64,000 bases of DNA from Flavonifractor sp. An92 (GTDB taxonomy: Bacteria; Bacillota; Clostridia; Oscillospirales; Oscillospiraceae). Numbering within the stretch: the stretch's first letter is position 1; every line of letters begins with the position of its first letter. This document shows positions 59,863-64,000 of the stretch, piece by piece. The stretch spans positions 19,020 to 83,019 of the forward strand of contig NZ_NFGZ01000014.1 of assembly GCF_002159175.1 (NCBI RefSeq), in the 5' to 3' direction. Made by a program: the position numbers and the translations under genes. Under the pieces are notes generated by a model, which searched no databases, was not told the DNA's origin, and saw nothing but the letters and a program-made list of their open reading frames with translations.

Positions 59863-59897
59863 TTATTTCCTCGGATTTTTGATGGCAGCCTGCGCGG
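59863..59897 (-). other. Right attachment region within the ppdK 3' end
   Basis: The last codons of ppdK (AAQAAIKNPRK, TAA) match the displaced tail at the left end of the element at the protein level. Shared nucleotide blocks are TTGAT, GCCTG and GCGGC. These last codons were probably supplied by the element. Confidence 0.7.
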
Positions 59898-62505
59898 CGG
59901 CGAGGCGGGCGATGGGCACGCGGTAGGGGGAGCAGGACACATAGTCCAGGCCAGCGCCGTGGCAGAACTCCACGCTGGTGGGGTCGCCGCCGTGCTCGCC
60001 GCAGATGCCCAGATGGATGTCGGGGCGGGCCTCACGGCCCAGCTTGGCGGCCATCTTCACCAGGCGGCCCACGCCGTTCTGGTCCAGATGGGCGAAGGGA
60101 TCGGACTCATAGATCTTGTGCTCATAGTAGGCGTTGAGGAACTTACCGGCGTCGTCGCGGGAGAAGCCGAAGGTCATCTGAGTCAGGTCGTTGGTGCCGA
60201 AGGAGAAGAACTGGGCCTCCTTGGCGATCTCGTCGGCGGTGAGGGCGGCGCGGGGGATCTCGATCATGGTGCCGACCTCATACTTCATGTCCAGGCCGGA
60301 GGCGGCGATGAGCGCGTCGGCGGTCTTGACCACCACGTCCTTGACGAACTTCAGCTCCTTGACCTCGCCCACCAGGGGGATCATGATCTCGGGGACCATG
60401 GTCCAGTCGGGGTGCTTCTTCTGCACGTTGATGGCGGCGTTGATGACAGCGGTGGTCTGCATCTCGGCGATCTCCGGGTAGGAGACGGCCAGACGGCAGC
60501 CGCGGTGACCCATCATGGGGTTGAACTCGTGGAGGGAGGAGATGACGTTGTGGAGCTTCTCCACGGTCAGGCCCATCTCCTGGGCGATCTCCGCGATGTC
60601 CTCCTCCTTGGTGGGCAGGAACTCGTGGAGCGGGGGATCCAGGAAGCGGATGACCACGGGCAGGCCCTCCATGGCCTCGTAGATGCCCTCAAAGTCGCCC
60701 TGCTGATAGGGCAGGATCTTGGCCAGGGCCTTCTTGCGGTCCTCGGTGTTATCGGAGACGATCATCTCCCGCATGGCCTTGATGCGCTCGCCCTCGAAGA
60801 ACATATGCTCGGTGCGGCACAGGCCGATGCCCTGGGCGCCGAAGGCGCGGCCCTGGGCGGCGTCGCGGGGGGTGTCGGCGTTGGTGTAGACCTTGAGCTG
60901 GCGGTACTTGTCGGCCCAGCCCATCAGGCGGCCGAAGTAGCCGGAGCCGGGATCGGCGGGCACGGTGGGGATGGCCTCACCGTAGATGTTGCCGGTGGAG
61001 CCGTTGAGGCTGATCCAGTCGCCCTCGTGGTAGGTGTTGCCGCCCAGAGTGAACTGCTTGGCGTCGTAATCCACCACGATCTCGCCGCAGCCGGACACGC
61101 AGCAGGTGCCCATGCCGCGGGCCACCACGGCGGCGTGAGAGGTCATGCCGCCCCGGACGGTCAGGATGCCCTGGGCGACCTGCATGCCCTCGATGTCCTC
61201 GGGGGAGGTCTCCAGCCGGACCAGGATCACCTTCTCGCCCCGGTCATGCCACTCCTTGGCGTCCTCGGCGGTAAAGACCACCCGGCCGCAGGCGGCGCCG
61301 GGAGAGGCGGCCAGGCCCTTGCCGATGACGGCGGCCTTCTTCAGGGCCTCGGGGTCGAACTGGGGGTGCAGCAGGGAGTCCAGCTGCTTGGGCTCCACGC
61401 GGCAGACGGCGGTCTGCTCGTCGATCATGCCCTCGTCCACCAGGTCCACGGCCACCTTCAGGGCGGCGGCGGCGGTGCGCTTGCCGTTACGGGTCTGGAG
61501 CATGTAGAGCTTGCCATTCTCGATGGTGAACTCCATGTCCTGCATGTCCTTGTAGTGCTGCTCCAGGCGGTTGGCGATGGCGGCGAACTGGTCGTACACC
61601 TCGGGCATCTCCTCGTGGAGCTTGCTGATGGGGGAGGGGGTGCGCACGCCGGCCACCACGTCCTCGCCCTGGGCGTTGATGAGGTACTCGCCGAAGAGGG
61701 CCTTCTCGCCGGTGGCGGGGTTGCGGGTGAAGGCAACGCCGGTGCCGGAGTTGCTGCCGGAGTTACCAAAGACCATGGACTGCACGTTGACGGCAGTGCC
61801 CCAGTCGTAGGGGATCTCGTTCATGCGGCGATAGACGTTGGCGCGGGGGTTGTCCCAGGAGCGGAACACGGCCTTCACGGCCTCCATGAGCTGGACCTTG
61901 GGGTCCTGGGGGAAGTCCTCGCCCTTTTCCTTCTTATAGAACTCCTTAAAGAGGACCACCAGACGCTTCATGTCGTCGGTGTCCAGGTCGATGTCCTGGG
62001 TGACGCCCTTCTCGGCCTTCACCTCGTCGATGATCTCCTCAAAGCGCTTCTTGGTCAGCTCCATCACCACGTCGGAGAACATCTGGATGAAGCGGCGGTA
62101 GGAGTCGTAGGCGAAGCGGGGGTTGTCGGTGAACTTGGCCAGGCCCTCCACCACGGTATCATTGAGGCCCAGGTTGAGGATGGTGTCCATCATGCCGGGC
62201 ATGGAGGCCCGGGCGCCGGAGCGGACGGAGACCAGCAGAGGATTCTCGGGATCGGCAAACTTCTTGCCGCAGATCTCCTCCATCTTGCCCAGATACTCAT
62301 AGATCTGCGCCTGGATGTCGTCGTTGATCTGCCGGCCGTCATTATAGTACTGGGTGCAGGCCTCGGTGGTCACGGTGAAGCCCTGAGGCACCGGCATGCC
62401 CAGATTGGTCATCTCCGCCAGGTTGGCGCCCTTGCCGCCCAGCAGCTCCCGCATGGAGCCGTTGCCCTCGGAGAATAGATAGACGTATTTATGCGCGTTG
62501 GCCAT
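59863..62505 (-). CDS. ppdK: Pyruvate, phosphate dikinase
   Basis: 880 aa, normal length. It interconverts pyruvate + ATP + Pi and PEP + AMP + PPi in glycolysis of anaerobes. The ATP-grasp domain (about 1-340) opens FSEGNGSMRELLGGKGANLA; the phosphohistidine domain has GGMTSHAAVVARGMG with the catalytic His; the PEP/pyruvate barrel ends with LGICGEHGGDPTSVEF containing the acid-base Cys. TAGGAGG precedes the ATG. The last ten or so codons coincide with the integration site of the mobile element, but the protein remains intact. Confidence 0.97.
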   Translation of the reverse strand: MANAHKYVYLFSEGNGSMRELLGGKGANLAEMTNLGMPVPQGFTVTTEACTQYYNDGRQINDDIQAQIYEYLGKMEEICGKKFADPENPLLVSVRSGARASMPGMMDTILNLGLNDTVVEGLAKFTDNPRFAYDSYRRFIQMFSDVVMELTKKRFEEIIDEVKAEKGVTQDIDLDTDDMKRLVVLFKEFYKKEKGEDFPQDPKVQLMEAVKAVFRSWDNPRANVYRRMNEIPYDWGTAVNVQSMVFGNSGSNSGTGVAFTRNPATGEKALFGEYLINAQGEDVVAGVRTPSPISKLHEEMPEVYDQFAAIANRLEQHYKDMQDMEFTIENGKLYMLQTRNGKRTAAAALKVAVDLVDEGMIDEQTAVCRVEPKQLDSLLHPQFDPEALKKAAVIGKGLAASPGAACGRVVFTAEDAKEWHDRGEKVILVRLETSPEDIEGMQVAQGILTVRGGMTSHAAVVARGMGTCCVSGCGEIVVDYDAKQFTLGGNTYHEGDWISLNGSTGNIYGEAIPTVPADPGSGYFGRLMGWADKYRQLKVYTNADTPRDAAQGRAFGAQGIGLCRTEHMFFEGERIKAMREMIVSDNTEDRKKALAKILPYQQGDFEGIYEAMEGLPVVIRFLDPPLHEFLPTKEEDIAEIAQEMGLTVEKLHNVISSLHEFNPMMGHRGCRLAVSYPEIAEMQTTAVINAAINVQKKHPDWTMVPEIMIPLVGEVKELKFVKDVVVKTADALIAASGLDMKYEVGTMIEIPRAALTADEIAKEAQFFSFGTNDLTQMTFGFSRDDAGKFLNAYYEHKIYESDPFAHLDQNGVGRLVKMAAKLGREARPDIHLGICGEHGGDPTSVEFCHGAGLDYVSCSPYRVPIARLAAAQAAIKNPRK

Positions 62506-62541
62506 GTGTCATTCCTCCTACAAAGCGTTCAGCTAAATGGA

Positions 62542-62569
62542 ATTATACCATTTATACGAAAAAAAGCAA
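62542..62569 (-). promoter_or_regulatory. ppdK promoter
   Basis: On the minus strand TTGCTT, 16-nt spacer, TATAAT, about 40 nt upstream of the ppdK start. The remainder of the 250-nt gap holds only the next gene's terminator. Confidence 0.7.
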
Positions 62570-62707
62570 TAGAAATCGAGGAATATCATGTAAACTCCTG
62601 ATTTTAGCTGAATTTGATGGAAGAAATCGGGCATAAAAAGGGAGCAAACTATGGCGAAATGACGAAAAAGGGGGAGCGGAGGGAAGGAAACAAGAAAAAT
62701 TCCACGC

Positions 62708-62740
62708 AAAAAAAGTGCCGGTAAAAATTTTTACCGGCAC
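62708..62740 (-). terminator. Terminator after the DUF4358 lipoprotein gene
   Basis: GTGCCGGTAAAAA and its exact complement, followed on the minus strand by TTTTTTT. Confidence 0.9.
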
Positions 62741-62754
62741 ATAAATATGAAAGA

Positions 62755-63237
62755 TTATGAATCCAGTCCGTTCAGCACTTCCTGGGCGGCGTCGGCGTCG
62801 GCCGCCACCACCAGGAGCACGGAATTGCCCTTCTGCTCCACGATGGCCTTGTCCAGCTTGGCCACCTCTTCGGGCTGGTAGTCCTTCAGGGCCTCGGTCT
62901 GATCGCTGACCCGGGTCTTGAGGGCCTCCAGGGCGGTCTTGGCGGTGTCCTCGTCCTTCAGTGTGAGGACCGCGATCTCCTCGGCGCCGGCGGTGAGGGA
63001 GGTGTACACCGCGCTGTCGGTGACGTTGGCGGCGTCGATGTCATAGAGGGGACCGCACACCAGATCCAGCTTCATGGCTTCCAGCGGCTCAGAGAAGGCG
63101 GAGGAGTCCAGCAGGGCCTTGGCGGTGGAGGCGGGATCGTAGGGCTTGGCGGCGCTCTCTCCGCCGCCGCCGCAGGCGGTCAGCAGGGCGCCCAGCAGCA
63201 GGGCCGGAACCAAAAGACGGACCATCAGATTACGCAT
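62755..63237 (-). CDS. DUF4358 family lipoprotein
   Basis: 160 aa. A lipoprotein signal (MRNLMVRLLVPALLLGALL) ends in LTAC with Cys22 lipidated. The mature part has YDIDAANVTDSAVYTSLTAG and EEIAVLTLKDEDTAKTALEA, typical of DUF4358 proteins of Clostridia, with a closing VLLVVAADADAAQEVLN. Function is unknown. It follows the SGNH-hydrolase-like gene in the same direction with a 20-nt gap, as is common for this family, and may work with it at the cell surface. Confidence 0.88.
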   Translation of the reverse strand: MRNLMVRLLVPALLLGALLTACGGGGESAAKPYDPASTAKALLDSSAFSEPLEAMKLDLVCGPLYDIDAANVTDSAVYTSLTAGAEEIAVLTLKDEDTAKTALEALKTRVSDQTEALKDYQPEEVAKLDKAIVEQKGNSVLLVVAADADAAQEVLNGLDS

Positions 63238-63257
63238 AGTGATTTCTCCTTATCGAT

Positions 63258-64000
63258 TCAACTTAATGTATCGGGGTCTACGGTGTGGCACATCAGGTAG
63301 GACAGCCATTCCTGATACCAGCTCTTGGTGAAGTGGACGCCGTCCACGGTGTTCTCCTGGGCCAGGATGCCCTCGGGGGTGCTGAGGGCGGTGGCTACGT
63401 CCACCAGGACCACTTCCTTTTCCACCGCCAGCTGGGAGAAGATGCTGTTGTACACCGCCACCTTGTCGTTGTTCACATACGAGGGCCAGTTCTTGGCGCA
63501 AAGGGTGGGGTTCACCGGCACCTGGTTCTGCAGGTAGATGATGGCGTCGGGCTGGGTGGCCCGGATATGGTCGATGAGGGCGGCGAACTTGTCGTGGAAG
63601 CCCTGGTCATCGTAGTAGCCCAGCTCGTTGATGCCCAGGGAGATGTACACCTTTTTGAACTTCCCGCTCTCGTGGGTCAGGGCGTCCACAATGGAGTAGG
63701 ACGTGCCGTCGATGTCGATGAGCTTCTTGGGATCGTCCTTCATCACGTCGAAGATGGTGATGCCCTTGTAGCAGAAGAAAGTGGCGCCCTCAATGCCGCT
63801 GTACAGCTGCAGGCCCTCGGTGCGGGAGTCGCCGATGAAGAGGGCGTCGGAGAAGTAGCTCATATCCACGGCCGCGGTCTCGGGGGCGGGCTGGCTGTAG
63901 TCAAACTTCGCCGCGGGCGAGGTGGTGGGCGCAGCCTCCGGCGAGGGGGAAGGGGAGGCCTCCGTGTCGGCCGTCTGGACCGGCGTGGTGGGGGTGATGG
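63258..64000 (-). CDS. SGNH/GDSL-type hydrolase-like protein (N terminus outside window)
   Basis: The visible 247 residues start in a Pro/Ser/Thr/Ala-rich linker (TPTTPVQTADTEASPSPSPE region) and continue into an SGNH fold: ALFIGDSRTEGL with the nucleophile Ser in GDS, SLGINELGYYD supplying the oxyanion Asn, and DGVHFTKSWYQ with the catalytic Asp and His. The linker implies an extracellular enzyme tethered by an N-terminal signal or membrane helix beyond the edge. Likely an acetyl- or acyl-esterase acting on cell-wall or surface polymers (inference). Confidence 0.85.
   Translation of the reverse strand, partial: ITPTTPVQTADTEASPSPSPEAAPTTSPAAKFDYSQPAPETAAVDMSYFSDALFIGDSRTEGLQLYSGIEGATFFCYKGITIFDVMKDDPKKLIDIDGTSYSIVDALTHESGKFKKVYISLGINELGYYDDQGFHDKFAALIDHIRATQPDAIIYLQNQVPVNPTLCAKNWPSYVNNDKVAVYNSIFSQLAVEKEVVLVDVATALSTPEGILAQENTVDGVHFTKSWYQEWLSYLMCHTVDPDTLS

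Larger units (their letters stand above)
44283..59897. mobile_element. Integrative mobilizable element inserted at the 3' end of ppdK
   Basis: About 15.6 kb of AT-rich DNA between two copies of the ppdK tail, in otherwise GC-rich surroundings. It carries a large serine recombinase, a MobV relaxase, a RepA-like ATPase, an excisionase-like HTH protein and defence-type cargo. No type IV secretion genes are present, so it would need a helper for transfer. The exact ends are inferred from where the two tail copies stop matching, after a shared GCGGC. Confidence 0.85.

Noticed and set aside
59959..62478. 839-codon plus-strand open frame opposite ppdK
   Set aside because: Shadow of ppdK; repetitive Gly/Leu/Val/His composition and no recognisable motif.

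Overview
The window looks like a chromosomal segment of a GC-rich anaerobic Firmicute, most like the Flavonifractor/Oscillibacter-type Oscillospiraceae. Reasons: strong AGGAGG-type ribosome sites, UTRA-type GntR regulators, an AgrC/AgrA-type two-component pair, a DUF4358 lipoprotein, a DUF6076 protein and pyruvate phosphate dikinase. The genus is an inference. The host DNA is GC-rich; the stretch from about 44.3 to 59.9 kb is clearly AT-rich and foreign.

Layout. (1) 0-19 kb: a catabolic region that looks built for salvage of nucleoside- or ADP-ribose-like glycosides. A ten-gene minus-strand operon (13.2 to 2.4 kb) encodes two PfkB kinases, two ADP-ribosylglycohydrolase-family proteins, an ABC importer (lipoprotein plus two permeases), a nucleoside phosphorylase-like protein, a SIS isomerase-like protein and YjbQ. 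A second minus-strand group encodes adenine deaminase, a nucleoside hydrolase, the probable ABC ATPase and a 5-formyl-THF cyclo-ligase-like protein. Two GntR/UTRA regulators and a Crp/Fnr protein flank these. (2) 19-23 kb: an LsrR-like SorC regulator, a DhaL/DhaK-type kinase, an LsrF-like aldolase and a VOC protein, with repeated TGTAAC sites. (3) 23-32.6 kb: a LytTR/AgrC pair, two GH3 glycosidases (one membrane anchored and domain-swapped), a GtrA-like protein and a glycerate kinase.

(4) 32.7-44.2 kb: the most unusual part. It is a type III-D-like CRISPR locus (Csx10-like, double Cas7, Csx19-like, TIGR03986-like RAMP, CARF-HEPN nuclease, second CARF-like protein, Cas6, degenerate three-repeat array) with no Cas10 and no adaptation genes in view. 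It carries a sigma-70-like protein just before cas6 and a von Willebrand A protein at its head. Three copies of a strict promoter-like pattern, CCCTGAAY-N14-GRCGAGR, lie upstream of the VWA gene and the cas operon. A locus-specific sigma factor driving its own CRISPR regulon is the leading hypothesis. Three genes carry one lesion each (TAG, TGA, one-base frameshift), so the locus is either decaying, misassembled or recoded.

(5) 44.3-59.9 kb: an integrative mobilizable element with a large serine recombinase, MobV relaxase, RepA-type ATPase and excisionase-like protein. It is inserted in the last codons of ppdK, and the displaced ppdK tail is still readable at the far end. Its cargo is defence-like: an AlbA_2 ATPase-like protein, a MORC-type ATPase fused to a PD-(D/E)XK-like nuclease domain, a ribbon-helix-helix protein, and a LlaJI/BsuMI-like restriction system. 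That system has two methyltransferases, McrB without an N-terminal DNA-reading domain, McrC, and a LAGLIDADG-like protein with both catalytic acids lost. (6) 59.9-64 kb: ppdK, a DUF4358 lipoprotein and an SGNH-hydrolase-like protein cut by the window edge.
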